Positions 50,873 to 60,129 of a stretch of DNA of 64,000 nucleotides are shown here, in pieces (the first letter of the stretch is position 1; the number at the start of each line of letters is the position of its first letter). The stretch covers positions 1 to 64,000 of the forward strand of contig JAEUVU010000002.1 in NCBI GenBank assembly GCA_016786725.1, written 5' to 3'. The DNA is from Ferruginibacter sp. Its GTDB lineage: Bacteria; Bacteroidota; Bacteroidia; Chitinophagales; Chitinophagaceae. The notes under the pieces were generated by a model, which worked only from the letters and a program-made list of their open reading frames with translations, was not told the origin of the DNA and did not search any database. A program made the translations under genes and the position numbers.

Positions 50873-52330
50873 TTAAAACTGTATGCATACATTTTTAGCT
50901 TCCGTAAAAAATCTCAACGCTTCCCAACCACCTTCTCTGCCAACGCCGCTGTTTTTCATGCCACCAAAAGGTGTACGAAGATCTCTTACCAGCCAACAGT
51001 TTACCCAAACAATACCGCTCTGCACTTTAGCCGCAACCCGGTTTGCTTTGCTGATATCCTGTGTCCAGATGGTGGCGGCCAAACCGTAATTGGTAGCGTT
51101 CGCTAATGCTATAGCTTCTTCTTCGGTATCAAAAGGCTGAATGGTAACAACGGGTCCAAAAATTTCTTCCTGGTTGGTTTTACAATTTTGATCGAGGCCT
51201 TCAATAATGGTTGGTTCGATAAAATATCCATTCTCACATCTGCCTTGCAATTTAACTGCATTGCTGCCACACAAAATAGTTCCTCCTTCTTCTTTGGCAA
51301 TGGAAATGCAGTTCATTATTTTTTCAAAATGCACTTTGCTTACAATTGCTCCTTGTTTACTTGTTGTTTCTAAAGGATCGCCAACGATTAATTTTTTTAC
51401 AATGGGGATAAAATGCTTTTTAAATTCTTCATAGGCGCTTCTTTCAAGCAATATCCTGCTGCCACATAAACAAATTTGCCCCTGGTTGCCGAAAGATGAA
51501 CGAATAGTATCGGTCAGCATTTTTTTCCAGTCACAATCATTGAAGATGATGTTGGGGTTTTTACCACCCAGTTCTAAAGACAATTTCTTGAACATTGGAG
51601 CCGCCAAGGCGGCTATACGTTCACCGGCTTTGGTGCTGCCTGTAAATGAAATTGCTTTTACATCAGGATGTTTTACAATGGCTTCGCCGCAACTGGGGCC
51701 AGTGCCATGTACAATATTTAAAACACCATCCGGCAAGCCGGCTTCTTTGCAAATTTTGCCTAACAGAAAAGCCGTAACCGGTGTTACTTCAGAAGGTTTT
51801 GCAATTACACAATTACCTGCGGCTAATGCAGGAACGATCTTCCAGGTAAATAAATATAAGGGCAAATTCCAGGGAGAAATGCAGCCAACAATTCCGATCG
51901 GTTGCCGCAAAGTGTAATTAACCGCTTTATCTTCCATCTGGTGGCTCTCATTTGCAAAATGCATGATGCCCGTTGCAAAAAAACGGAAGTTGGCAGAAGC
52001 TCTGGGAATATCAACCTGTTTGCTCAGCCACAAAGGCTTACCGTTATCATTGGTTTCGGCTAAAGCAAGTTCATCCAGCTTTGCTTCTATGAGTTCTGCT
52101 ATTTTATTAAGGATGATGAATTTCTTTTCAGCAGGTAAAACACTCCATGCCGGAAAGGCTTTTTTTGCGGCTGCAACCGCTACTTCAATGTCTTTTTCAT
52201 TGCTGTCGGGTATTTGCCCGTAAATGGCACCGGTTGCAGGATTTATGTTATCAATAAAACTGCCGCTGAGCGGCCCGATAAAATTGCCGCCAATGAAATT
52301 TTCCAGGTGATATGGAATGGTAAGATTCAT
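50873..52330 (-). CDS. 2-aminomuconic 6-semialdehyde dehydrogenase (aldehyde dehydrogenase)
   Basis: A 485-residue NAD-dependent aldehyde dehydrogenase. The catalytic Cys is in NQGQICLCGSRILLE and the general base Glu in LSLELGGKNPNII; the Rossmann FTGSTKAGERIA and the end motif FGPVVTIQPFDTEEEAI are present. QGQICLCGSR is the form seen in the aminomuconate-semialdehyde group (ALDH8-like), and the gene lies between the RidA fusion and the 3-hydroxyanthranilate dioxygenase, so that substrate is favoured. Other hydroxymuconic-semialdehyde substrates are possible. Confidence 0.85.
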   Translation of the reverse strand: MNLTIPYHLENFIGGNFIGPLSGSFIDNINPATGAIYGQIPDSNEKDIEVAVAAAKKAFPAWSVLPAEKKFIILNKIAELIEAKLDELALAETNDNGKPLWLSKQVDIPRASANFRFFATGIMHFANESHQMEDKAVNYTLRQPIGIVGCISPWNLPLYLFTWKIVPALAAGNCVIAKPSEVTPVTAFLLGKICKEAGLPDGVLNIVHGTGPSCGEAIVKHPDVKAISFTGSTKAGERIAALAAPMFKKLSLELGGKNPNIIFNDCDWKKMLTDTIRSSFGNQGQICLCGSRILLERSAYEEFKKHFIPIVKKLIVGDPLETTSKQGAIVSKVHFEKIMNCISIAKEEGGTILCGSNAVKLQGRCENGYFIEPTIIEGLDQNCKTNQEEIFGPVVTIQPFDTEEEAIALANATNYGLAATIWTQDISKANRVAAKVQSGIVWVNCWLVRDLRTPFGGMKNSGVGREGGWEALRFFTEAKNVCIQF

Positions 52331-52361
52331 AGATTAAAGATAAATAAATAAAACTGCAGTT

Positions 52362-52418
52362 TTGCTTCGACTTCGCTCAGCATAAACTGGCTACGGCCCT
52401 TCGACTTCGCTCAGGATA
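52362..52418 (+). repeat. Pair of CTTCGACTTCGCTCAG units
   Basis: CTTCGACTTCGCTCAG at 52365-52380 and again at about 52399-52414 in direct orientation, upstream of both divergent genes. The same unit is inside the RsmF-like gene. Confidence 0.7.
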
Positions 52419-52466
52419 GCCCCCGGTTCAAAAAAATAATTAACTTACAAGTCTAAATTTACCGTT

Positions 52467-52991
52467 ATGGCAATAGCAGCTCCTTTTAATTTAAAAAAAT
52501 GGATTGATGATAACCGGGATAAACTGAAGCCGCCGGTGGGCAATCAATGTATATATAAAGATGCAGAGAATTTTATTGTAATGGTGGTTGGCGGGCCCAA
52601 CAGCCGCAAGGATTATCATTTTAATGAAAGCGAGGAATTGTATTACCAGGTGGAAGGAAATATTGTTTTGAAGATCATTGATGATGGCGTACAAAAAAAC
52701 ATACCGATAAATGAAGGGGATATGTTTTTGCTGCCGCCAAAAACGCCTCACTCGCCGCAACGTGGGGCTAATACGGTTGGTTTGGTGATTGAAAAAGTTA
52801 GAGAAACTGAAGAAGACGGGTTTTTATGGTACTGCGAAAATTGCGGAAACAAACTGTATGAAGAATATAAAGTGATCACTGATATTGTAACGCAACTGCC
52901 ACCGGTAATGGAAGGATTTTATGCAGATGAACAAAAAAGAACTTGCAGTAAATGCGGAAGCGTAATGGCTCCGCCGGTTAAGAAAGGTTAA
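52467..52991 (+). CDS. nbaC: 3-hydroxyanthranilate 3,4-dioxygenase
   Basis: A 174-residue cupin dioxygenase that opens the ring of 3-hydroxyanthranilate. The iron ligands align in number with the bacterial enzyme: H51 and E57 (YHFNESEELYY) and H95 (PPKTPHSP). The C-terminal rubredoxin-like metal site has cysteines 123/126 (WYCENCGNK) and 160/163 (TCSKCGS). It is divergent from the dehydrogenase and followed, after the heptamer element at 52997-53127, by the ACMSD gene. Confidence 0.95.
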   Translation: MAIAAPFNLKKWIDDNRDKLKPPVGNQCIYKDAENFIVMVVGGPNSRKDYHFNESEELYYQVEGNIVLKIIDDGVQKNIPINEGDMFLLPPKTPHSPQRGANTVGLVIEKVRETEEDGFLWYCENCGNKLYEEYKVITDIVTQLPPVMEGFYADEQKRTCSKCGSVMAPPVKKG

Positions 52992-52996
52992 ATATT

Positions 52997-53127
52997 GTTT
53001 CTGGTTTCTTGTTGCCCATTGGTTTGTTTCTCGTTTTTTAAAACAGTTACATCGTACAAATAACAAGCAGGCAAAAAGTTGGGAGCCAAAACAAGAAACC
53101 AGAAACACAAAACAAGAAACCAGAAAC
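52997..53127. repeat. GTTTCTG heptamer element with inverted arms
   Basis: Left arm 52997-53040 (GTTTCTG, GTTTCTT, GTTGCCC, then TGTTTCTC); right arm 53088-53127 (ACAAGAAACCAGAAACACAA, then AACAAGAAACCAGAAAC). The arms can pair over about 45 bases. They fill the gap between the dioxygenase stop and the ACMSD start. Confidence 0.8.
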
Positions 53128-53140
53128 GGGTTTTCCAAAA

Positions 53141-54133
53141 ATGAAGATTGACATACACACCCACATCATGCCCGATAAAATGCCCAACTGGGTGCAAAAA
53201 TTCGGCTATGGTGAGTTTATACATTTAGAGCACCGCAATTGCAAAGCCTGCATGATGAAAGGTGATAAACTTTTCAGGGAAGTGGAGGATAATTGTTTTG
53301 ATGCATCAGTTCGGTTGAAAGAAATGGATGAAAGGGATGTTACTATGCAAGTTCTTTCTACCATTCCTGTTTTATTTAATTATTGGGCAAAAGCAAATGA
53401 TGGTTATGAAACTTCCCGTTTTTTTAATGACCACATTGCTGATACGGTTGTAAAAGATCCAACCCGTTTTATTGGTATAGGAACAGTTCCACTACAGGAT
53501 ATTGATTTGGCTGTTGCTGAAATGGAGCGATGTATTACCGATTTAAGAATGCCGGGGCTGGAAATCGGGAGCAATATCAACGGCATTAATTTGAGTGATG
53601 AGCGGTTCTTTCCTTTTTATGAAGCCGCTGAAAAGCTTGGCTGCGCCTTGTTTGTGCATCCCTGGGAGATGATGGGGGAGCAGCAGATGCAAAAATACTG
53701 GCTGCCGTGGCTGGTGGGTATGCCTGCAGAAACGAGCCGTGCTATTTGTTCAATGATATTTGGTGGTGTATTTGAAAAGTTCCCGAAACTGAGAGTGGCA
53801 TTTGCACACGGGGGAGGAAGTTTTCCTTTAACCATGGGCAGAATTGAACATGGGTTTAATGTACGGCCCGACCTGGTGGCAATTGACAATGCAATCAATC
53901 CAAGAGATTATATCGGTAAATTTTGGATTGACAGTTTGGTGCATGATGATAAAGCCATGCGCTATATTATTGATGTGATGGGTGAGGATAAAATTTGTTT
54001 GGGAAGTGATTATCCTTTTCCGCTGGGAGAGCATCATCCGGGAAAATTGGTCGCCGAAATGAATTTTAATAAAGAGCTTACTGAAAAGTTATTGTATAAG
54101 AATGCAAATGACTGGCTAGGACTTACTCATTAA
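53141..54133 (+). CDS. 2-amino-3-carboxymuconate-6-semialdehyde decarboxylase (ACMSD)
   Basis: A 330-residue amidohydrolase-fold decarboxylase. It removes CO2 from ACMS, keeping it from forming quinolinate. MKIDIHTHIMPDKMPNW carries the zinc pair (H6, H8), LFVHPWEMMG the next His, FAHGGGSFPLTMGR another, and LGSDYPFPLGE the Asp. The position after the dioxygenase fits. It overlaps the convergent GDPD gene by 11 bases. Confidence 0.93.
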   Translation: MKIDIHTHIMPDKMPNWVQKFGYGEFIHLEHRNCKACMMKGDKLFREVEDNCFDASVRLKEMDERDVTMQVLSTIPVLFNYWAKANDGYETSRFFNDHIADTVVKDPTRFIGIGTVPLQDIDLAVAEMERCITDLRMPGLEIGSNINGINLSDERFFPFYEAAEKLGCALFVHPWEMMGEQQMQKYWLPWLVGMPAETSRAICSMIFGGVFEKFPKLRVAFAHGGGSFPLTMGRIEHGFNVRPDLVAIDNAINPRDYIGKFWIDSLVHDDKAMRYIIDVMGEDKICLGSDYPFPLGEHHPGKLVAEMNFNKELTEKLLYKNANDWLGLTH

Positions 54134-55082
54134 ATAAATTGGGGTAATCAGTTATGATCCCATCTACCCCCATTTTCTTCAACTCTTTTATTTTGTCTTT
54201 ATCATTCACCGTCCAGGGAATGATCTTCATGTTCAGGTCGTGGCAGTCTTTGATAAGATCAGGAATTACCATCGTAAACTCCGGGCTGTAAATATCCGGT
54301 GTAAAACCCATATCCTTTATCTGCTTGCGGAAACTGCTTTTGCTGTCACCTTCAACCAGCATAGCTGTTTTTATTTTTGGATAATGCTGGTGCAGGTATT
54401 TTAAAGTTCTGAAATCGAAAGACTGGATGATAACAAAATCTTCCACACCATTCTCTTTGATCTCTTTCATCAGCAACTCCACAAATTCAGCAGGTGCCGG
54501 ATGATATTTGTTATCGGTTTCAGGCAGGCTCTTGGTTTCAATATTATAAAACGGAACAGGCCTTCTTGCAGTCATCATGTATTCCTTTACCGCTTTAAAC
54601 ACATCGCTTAAAAGTGGTTTAACCACTTTTATTTTTTGCTGATCTGCAAAACGGGGATGTGGCTTCATGCCAACATCGAATTTAAGGATGTCGGCATAGT
54701 TCATCTCATAAGTATTAAAAGATTTTTCTTTTATTTCATCAATAAAACCACCGTCGGGCCTGGTGGTTATTTCATGATTAAAAAAAGGTTCATGCGAAAG
54801 AAAAACCTTTTTGTCTTTGCTGATGCTGACATCCATTTCTAATGTGGTAACACCAAGGCCAAGGGCATTCAACATGGCAGGCACTGTGTTTTCCGGCATC
54901 AGGCCACGGCAGCCTCGGTGTCCCTGTTTATCAAATTCGCCTGTTAAAGGTTTATTCACTGTCTCTTTCGATTGACTGTTCACCGCATTAGTTTTAGAGG
55001 AATTACAGGAGATAAAAATAAAACTGATCAAAAATAGTTTTGAGAGATTATCAGTGGCTGAAAATAGTAATTGCTTTACCAT
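54123..55082 (-). CDS. Glycerophosphodiester phosphodiesterase lipoprotein
   Basis: A 319-residue lipoprotein (lipobox FISC, then NSSKTN). The catalytic block is GHRGCRGLMPENTVPAMLNA (H-R-G and P-E-N-T) with VTTLEMDVSISKDKKVFLSH (E-x-D and H). It splits glycerophosphodiesters into glycerol-3-phosphate and an alcohol, in the periplasm. A terminator for the scpB side lies upstream. Confidence 0.88.
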   Translation of the reverse strand: MVKQLLFSATDNLSKLFLISFIFISCNSSKTNAVNSQSKETVNKPLTGEFDKQGHRGCRGLMPENTVPAMLNALGLGVTTLEMDVSISKDKKVFLSHEPFFNHEITTRPDGGFIDEIKEKSFNTYEMNYADILKFDVGMKPHPRFADQQKIKVVKPLLSDVFKAVKEYMMTARRPVPFYNIETKSLPETDNKYHPAPAEFVELLMKEIKENGVEDFVIIQSFDFRTLKYLHQHYPKIKTAMLVEGDSKSSFRKQIKDMGFTPDIYSPEFTMVIPDLIKDCHDLNMKIIPWTVNDKDKIKELKKMGVDGIITDYPNLFNE

Positions 55083-55126
55083 GATTTAAAGTTAACCTGA
55101 ATAAAATAAAACTACAAATGCCCAAT

Positions 55127-55152
55127 AAAAAAGGCATGAAATAATCATGCCT
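55127..55152 (-). terminator. Rho-independent terminator for scpB
   Basis: On the minus strand AGGCATGA and TCATGCC pair over a short loop, followed by TTTTTTATT. Confidence 0.75.
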
Positions 55153-55178
55153 ATATTTGAATTATTGATTAGCTAAAA

Positions 55179-55925
55179 TTAGTTCTCTGTCTTTTCATCG
55201 GCAGGGTTGCTGTCATTTTCGCCTTCTACAATATCTCCATTTTCATTAACTGATAATGCTTTTTCAGTTGCATCTTCATTGGTAATTATCTCCTGTTCAG
55301 GTGCGTCAGACTCTACAGTGTCTGTAGTTTCCATATTTTCTTCCGCCTCCTGAACATTGGTGGCCTGCACCAGTTCTTCCATCAATACTTCAGATATTTT
55401 TGGAAGATCATCAGCGCTGTTGATGCCGAAATAATCCATAAAAGATTTTGATGTAGCGTAGATGAGCGGTTTACCAACTGCGTCTTCATTTCTTCCTGAA
55501 ATAATCACCAGGTCTTTCTCCAGCAATTTCTGCACTGCATAATCACAGTTCACGCCACGGATAGATTCAATTTCACTTTTAGTAATGGGTTGTTTATAAG
55601 CAATAATAGCCAGTGTTTCCAGCGCAGCTGTAGAAAGGCGTTTCAAGAATTTATCGCCATTGAGCTGTGCAACAGTTTTGTGGTATTCTTTTTTGGTAAG
55701 AAACTGCCAGCCACCACCAATCTGCCTCAGTTCAAATGCGTAAAACTCGGCGCTGTATTTTTCTTTAATGCCTTCAATGGCAGCATCAACCTGTTGTTGG
55801 GTGGCCCGGTCTTCAATAAAGGCCAAAGCGCTGTTTACCAGTTCCAGTATCTCTTCATTGGTTAACGGCTTATCGCTGGCAAAAATTAAAGCTTCTATAT
55901 GTGGAATGATCACTGAAAGTTCCAT
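55179..55925 (-). CDS. scpB: Segregation and condensation protein ScpB
   Basis: A 248-residue ScpB. The winged-helix pair is at residues 1 to about 170: HIEALIFASDKPLTNEEILE, RQIGGGWQFLTKKEYH, ALETLAIIAYKQPITKSEIE and IRGVNCDYAVQKLLEKDLV. The C-terminal 60 residues are an acidic tail (EEN, NEDATEKALSVNENGDIVEG). ScpB links ScpA to SMC during chromosome segregation. ScpA and SMC are not in the window. Confidence 0.93.
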   Translation of the reverse strand: MELSVIIPHIEALIFASDKPLTNEEILELVNSALAFIEDRATQQQVDAAIEGIKEKYSAEFYAFELRQIGGGWQFLTKKEYHKTVAQLNGDKFLKRLSTAALETLAIIAYKQPITKSEIESIRGVNCDYAVQKLLEKDLVIISGRNEDAVGKPLIYATSKSFMDYFGINSADDLPKISEVLMEELVQATNVQEAEENMETTDTVESDAPEQEIITNEDATEKALSVNENGDIVEGENDSNPADEKTEN

Positions 55926-55930
55926 GTTGG

Positions 55931-55996
55931 TTCTCGTTTCTTGTTTCTTGTTTCTCGTTGTATGTTTTTCGATTTACGAGAAACAAGAAACGATTG
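55931..55996. repeat. GTTTCTT heptamer element with inverted arms
   Basis: Left arm TTCTCGTTTCTTGTTTCTTG with GTTTCTC, GTTGTAT and GTTTTTC to follow; right arm ACGAGAAACAAGAAACGATT. It fills the space between the scpB start (55925) and the atpG stop (55999). Confidence 0.8.
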
Positions 55997-55998
55997 AT

Positions 55999-56880
55999 TT
56001 AACCTTGCAGCGCAGCCGCACCACTCACAATCTCCGTTAATTCGGTTGTAATGGCAGCCTGCCTTGCACGGTTGTAGCTGATCTTTAATGATTTTAATAA
56101 TTCGTTGGCGTTATCGCTGGCCTTGTCCATAGCCGTCATACGGGCGCCATGCTCACTGGCATTTGCATCCAGGGTAGCTTTAAACAACTGGGTGTTCAAT
56201 ATCTTCGGCATCAGTTCAGCTATCAACACATTTTTATCCGGTTCAAAAATGAAGTCAGCATTTTTCTGGCCCTCTGCTTTTGCAACTTTGGCTACCGGTA
56301 AAAACTGCTCCGCAACAAAACGCTGTGTGGCAGCATTTTTAAATTCGCTGTAAACAAGTTCTACGGCATCAATTTCTTTGTTGGCAAATGCATCCATTGC
56401 ATATTTGGCAGCGGCCTGCACTTTATCAAAACTCAAACCGGTAAAAATATCCCAGAACCGGTTAATTGTTTTAAAACCACTTTTATTAAAATTCTCGTAT
56501 CCTTTTTTTCCTATCGGAAGTATCTGCACGTTTCCTTTTGCTTTTTGCTGCGGATATTTTTCGTTGGCAATGTGCTTAGCCAGTTTAATCAGATTACTGT
56601 TGTAACCGCCGCATAAACCACGGTCGCTGGTAACCACAATAATCATCACATTTTCAACCGGCCTTTCTGCAGCCAGCGCCATATTTACATCACCATCGCT
56701 GTTGCTTACAATATTGCTCAGCATTTCCTGCAGTTTTTGTGCATAAGGGCGCATTTGCGTAATGGCGTCCTGGGCACGGCGAAGTTTTGCCGCACTCACC
56801 ATTTTCATGGCCTTGGTAATTTGCTGTGTACTTTGTACGCTCTTTATACGGTTACGAACCTCTTTTAATGCACCACTCAT
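55999..56880 (-). CDS. atpG: F1 ATP synthase gamma subunit
   Basis: A 293-residue gamma subunit, the rotating shaft of F1. The coiled coil opens as MSGALKEVRNRIKSVQSTQQ, then ITKAMKMVSAAKLRRAQDAI; SDRGLCGGYNSNLIK is the core Rossmann-like strand-loop, and ARQAAITTELTEIVSGAAAL is the C-terminal helix. I start at the ATG at 56880; the frame beyond it enters a terminator. atpA and atpD are not next to it. Confidence 0.95.
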   Translation of the reverse strand: MSGALKEVRNRIKSVQSTQQITKAMKMVSAAKLRRAQDAITQMRPYAQKLQEMLSNIVSNSDGDVNMALAAERPVENVMIIVVTSDRGLCGGYNSNLIKLAKHIANEKYPQQKAKGNVQILPIGKKGYENFNKSGFKTINRFWDIFTGLSFDKVQAAAKYAMDAFANKEIDAVELVYSEFKNAATQRFVAEQFLPVAKVAKAEGQKNADFIFEPDKNVLIAELMPKILNTQLFKATLDANASEHGARMTAMDKASDNANELLKSLKISYNRARQAAITTELTEIVSGAAALQG

Positions 56881-56914
56881 AGTATTATCGGTTGCTTTTT
56901 GGGTGGCAAAGGTA

Positions 56915-56941
56915 ATAAAAAAGGGCTTCAAATAAGCCCTT
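56915..56941 (-). terminator. Rho-independent terminator between the barrel receptor and atpG
   Basis: AAGGGCTT (56921-56928) pairs with AAGCCCTT (56934-56941); on the minus strand a T-run follows. It ends the receptor transcript upstream of atpG. Confidence 0.75.
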
Positions 56942-57107
56942 AAAAATTATATTTATTCAGGTTTTATACTTAAAAAATGCCAGAATTGGATGTTTTTGTC
57001 ACCGGCATTTGTTTTTCATGTAATCGGCATGGGTACAGTTTATCCCGAAAGCTTTCGGGGGGCTGTTTAAATATGGTTTTTAAATTCAACCCTTTCCCGG
57101 ATTTGCA

Positions 57108-60026
57108 CTAAGACCCGGGCGCCGCAGGCGGCGGCCCCATTTTCCTTAAATCAATACCCGGACCACGGTTTTGAATGGTTTGACCGGCAAAGCGTTGCAA
57201 ACGGTAGGTAAACGTGGCCATAAAATACCGGGTAAGGCGGTTGGCACGGGTATCAAAAATGGAGTTGCCATTCACCTGGCGGGTTATATTACTGTTTTGA
57301 TTAAACAGGTCGAAAGCAGCCAGCCTGATGATGCCGTTTTTCTTTTTAAACAACTGTTTCTCCAGCGAGGCATTCATAATGGCCGTGTTTCGGCTTACAC
57401 TGCTTGCCAAACCGCTGTTGATGGTGTAATCAAAATCGTATTTCAGCACCAGGGTTTTGGTGATGTTCAGGTTCATGTTGCTGCTGAGTGTCCAGGCATT
57501 GCTGGTAGTGTTTTGAAAACCGGTGAGGGTTTTGCTTTTATCAGCATTTTTATACTTATTGCTGTTTAAACTGTAGCTGATGCCGGCCCCTAATTCAAGA
57601 ATGGTTTTGTAATTGTATTCAAAAGTAAAGCCCTGGGTAACGATCCAGTTGTTGCCGTTTATCTTGTTTCGGTTGAGGTTTTGCCGTAGTGTGTTGCCGG
57701 TAATGAGTATGCTGTCAGTCAGGCTGATATTACGGTTGTAATTCAAACTCCCGTTGAAATTGATCACATACTTCCTGTTCTTATATGGCCTTGAATAAGC
57801 ATAAAAGCCCAACACATTGTAGTAACCATTCACGTTTTCCGGAATGGAAATGGTTGAACCACCAGCATCACGCCTGGCTGTTTTATTTACGATCTGGTTA
57901 CGTACGGTGCTCAACGTTAAATTGGTAAAGATCACTTTGCCGGTGATGAAATTAAAGTTATTGTAACTCAGGTTAAGATTGTGGTTGATGGAGGGTTTAA
58001 GATCGGGATTACCAAAAGTGGTGCTTTGCGGATTGGTGAAATCCTGCACGGGTTGCAACTGGCTAAAGCTGGGCTGGCTTGCGTTTCCGTTGTAGCTGGC
58101 GTTAAAGGTTTTGGTACGGCTGAAATTATATACCAACCTCGCAATTGGAAAAACGCTGGCCCTTTTAATCGGCTTGTAAGCGCTGTCTCTTGTTAATGAT
58201 TTGCCCTGCAGGTTCACCGGTTGCACACTGATGCCCACTGTGTAATTGTATTTCTTTTTAGTGGTACGCATGGATACACCCAGGCGGTTGTTGTAAAAAT
58301 TATTTTCATAATCGTTACTTAAAATATTGTTTACGGTTCTCACTTTGGTAGCAGAATCAACATTGTAAGTTTGGCGGTTATTGCGGCCGTAATTTAAATT
58401 GTGAGAATAAGTGAAATCGAGGCTGCGGTATTTATTCAATGGTTCAGAATAAGTGAACCTCACACCGTAATTGTAATTGTTGTTTTCCTGGTCGGTAAAC
58501 TGAAAAGTGTTGTTGCTGAAAAAGAATGGCTGATAAAAAGTAGCCAGGTTGGTTACATCCTGCTCAGAATTATTCTGGCTGGTGCCCAAAGTAATGCTGC
58601 CTGAAAAATTGCGGCCACGCTTTCTGAATTTATGATTGTACAGAATAGTTGCTGCTAAATTTGGAGCCTGCGAATTGCTGATGTTTTTATTAGAACCTTC
58701 CTGTGTTTTGCTTCCATTGCTCTGTGTTTTGTAATCAAAAGCAGTGTAACTGTCTCCATTATTGCCCGTGTAATTTACGCTGGGGCTCACTTTCAGGTAA
58801 TTAAAAGAATCTATCTGGTATTCTAAATTAAAAGTAAAACGATGACTGCTGCCCTTTGTTACAGAGTTCTGATCCTGGTTGTTGTAATTGAGTGTGGCAT
58901 TATTAGTCTCAAAAACATTCTGTACCTGGCTGGTGTTTTTATAATTGTAAGAATAGCTGCCATAAACCGTTATTCTCTTGCCCCATTGATCCCGGTAATT
59001 AAAACCACCTGAATGTGTTGTTGAAATACCTGCATTACTTGCGCCCATAAAAGCTGAAGCATTTCCGCCGCCGCTACTACCACTTCCGCCTTGCGACATC
59101 ATGTTGTTCATAGCGCCCATGCCGCCCATATCGTTCATCAAAGCCATGCCGCTTCGCATCATGCTGGTAGCGCCCCGGTTGCCGCCGCCATTGAAATTAA
59201 ACAGCGAAGTGTTGGTATTATTGCTGTTGCCTAACACAGAAATCTGTGTGTTGTTGTTAAAGAAATTTCCGTTGAACGAAGCCTGGTACCGGTCATCGGT
59301 ACCATAGCCGCCGGTAACCCTTCCAAAAAAACCTTTGTTCTTGTCTTTTTTTATCTGGATGTTCATTACCTTATCCGGGTCGCCATCTTTAATGCCGCTA
59401 ACCGTAGCCTGGTCGCCATAATCATCAATGATCTGTATCTTATCTACAATATTGGCGGGGAGTTCTTTGGTGGCTGTTTTCACATCGCCGCCAAAAAAAT
59501 CTTTACCATTTACTTTTACACGGGTTACTGCTTTGCCCTGTGCGGTTACATTTCCATCCCTGTCAACCTGTATGCCCGGCATTTTTTTTATCAGGTCTTC
59601 CACCACAGCGCCTTCTTTTACCTGGAAGGAGGATGCATTGTATTCGATAGTATCTTCTTTTACCACAATGGCCGGCGCTTCCACCACTACTTCACCAAGC
59701 AATTTTGCATCCTGTGCCAAAACAAAACTGCCTGCATCAATCGTTTTCTCAGCCCTGGTAACAGGCACATATTTGGCCTTGGGCCAGTAACCCAGGTGAC
59801 GGATGATGATGGAGAAAGGAGAGGAGGGAACCACTTCAAACCTGAAAACACCTTTTTCATCAGTAAAAGTATAACTGGTATCTGTTGGGTTCGATTTTAC
59901 AACCAAAGCAATAACGGCCTGTTCAATAGGTTTTTTACTGGCAGAATCTATCAATATGCCTTTTACCTGTGCCTTTGCAGCAACACTCAAAAAAATAACC
60001 AGTAAAGAGAGTATAATGTTTTTCAT
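57108..60026 (-). CDS. TonB-dependent-type outer-membrane beta-barrel receptor
   Basis: A 972-residue protein. Start at the ATG at 60026 (MKNIILSLLVIFLSVAAKAQ signal). Residues about 21-110 are a carboxypeptidase-regulatory-like domain; a plug with VVEDLIKKMPGIQVDRDGNV and TRVKVNGKDFFGGDVKTA follows, then a long strand-rich barrel of the OMP_b-brl_2 type. At about residues 280-345 a Met/Gly/Asn/Ser-rich insert (MMRSGMALMNDMGGMGAMNN) is unusual. The C-terminus ends with a proline-rich tail instead of a final aromatic strand. It takes up or senses an unknown ligand with TonB; the ExbB/ExbD-like proteins of the window could drive it. Confidence 0.85.
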   Translation of the reverse strand: MKNIILSLLVIFLSVAAKAQVKGILIDSASKKPIEQAVIALVVKSNPTDTSYTFTDEKGVFRFEVVPSSPFSIIIRHLGYWPKAKYVPVTRAEKTIDAGSFVLAQDAKLLGEVVVEAPAIVVKEDTIEYNASSFQVKEGAVVEDLIKKMPGIQVDRDGNVTAQGKAVTRVKVNGKDFFGGDVKTATKELPANIVDKIQIIDDYGDQATVSGIKDGDPDKVMNIQIKKDKNKGFFGRVTGGYGTDDRYQASFNGNFFNNNTQISVLGNSNNTNTSLFNFNGGGNRGATSMMRSGMALMNDMGGMGAMNNMMSQGGSGSSGGGNASAFMGASNAGISTTHSGGFNYRDQWGKRITVYGSYSYNYKNTSQVQNVFETNNATLNYNNQDQNSVTKGSSHRFTFNLEYQIDSFNYLKVSPSVNYTGNNGDSYTAFDYKTQSNGSKTQEGSNKNISNSQAPNLAATILYNHKFRKRGRNFSGSITLGTSQNNSEQDVTNLATFYQPFFFSNNTFQFTDQENNNYNYGVRFTYSEPLNKYRSLDFTYSHNLNYGRNNRQTYNVDSATKVRTVNNILSNDYENNFYNNRLGVSMRTTKKKYNYTVGISVQPVNLQGKSLTRDSAYKPIKRASVFPIARLVYNFSRTKTFNASYNGNASQPSFSQLQPVQDFTNPQSTTFGNPDLKPSINHNLNLSYNNFNFITGKVIFTNLTLSTVRNQIVNKTARRDAGGSTISIPENVNGYYNVLGFYAYSRPYKNRKYVINFNGSLNYNRNISLTDSILITGNTLRQNLNRNKINGNNWIVTQGFTFEYNYKTILELGAGISYSLNSNKYKNADKSKTLTGFQNTTSNAWTLSSNMNLNITKTLVLKYDFDYTINSGLASSVSRNTAIMNASLEKQLFKKKNGIIRLAAFDLFNQNSNITRQVNGNSIFDTRANRLTRYFMATFTYRLQRFAGQTIQNRGPGIDLRKMGPPPAAPGS

Positions 60027-60129
60027 GAAGGGAAATTCATACGAATTTATTCGTGTAAAAATAGACCTGTAAATTGACATGCAGGAATTTAAATTGAGGA
60101 ATGGTATTGTTTTGAGAAATTCTTAACAC

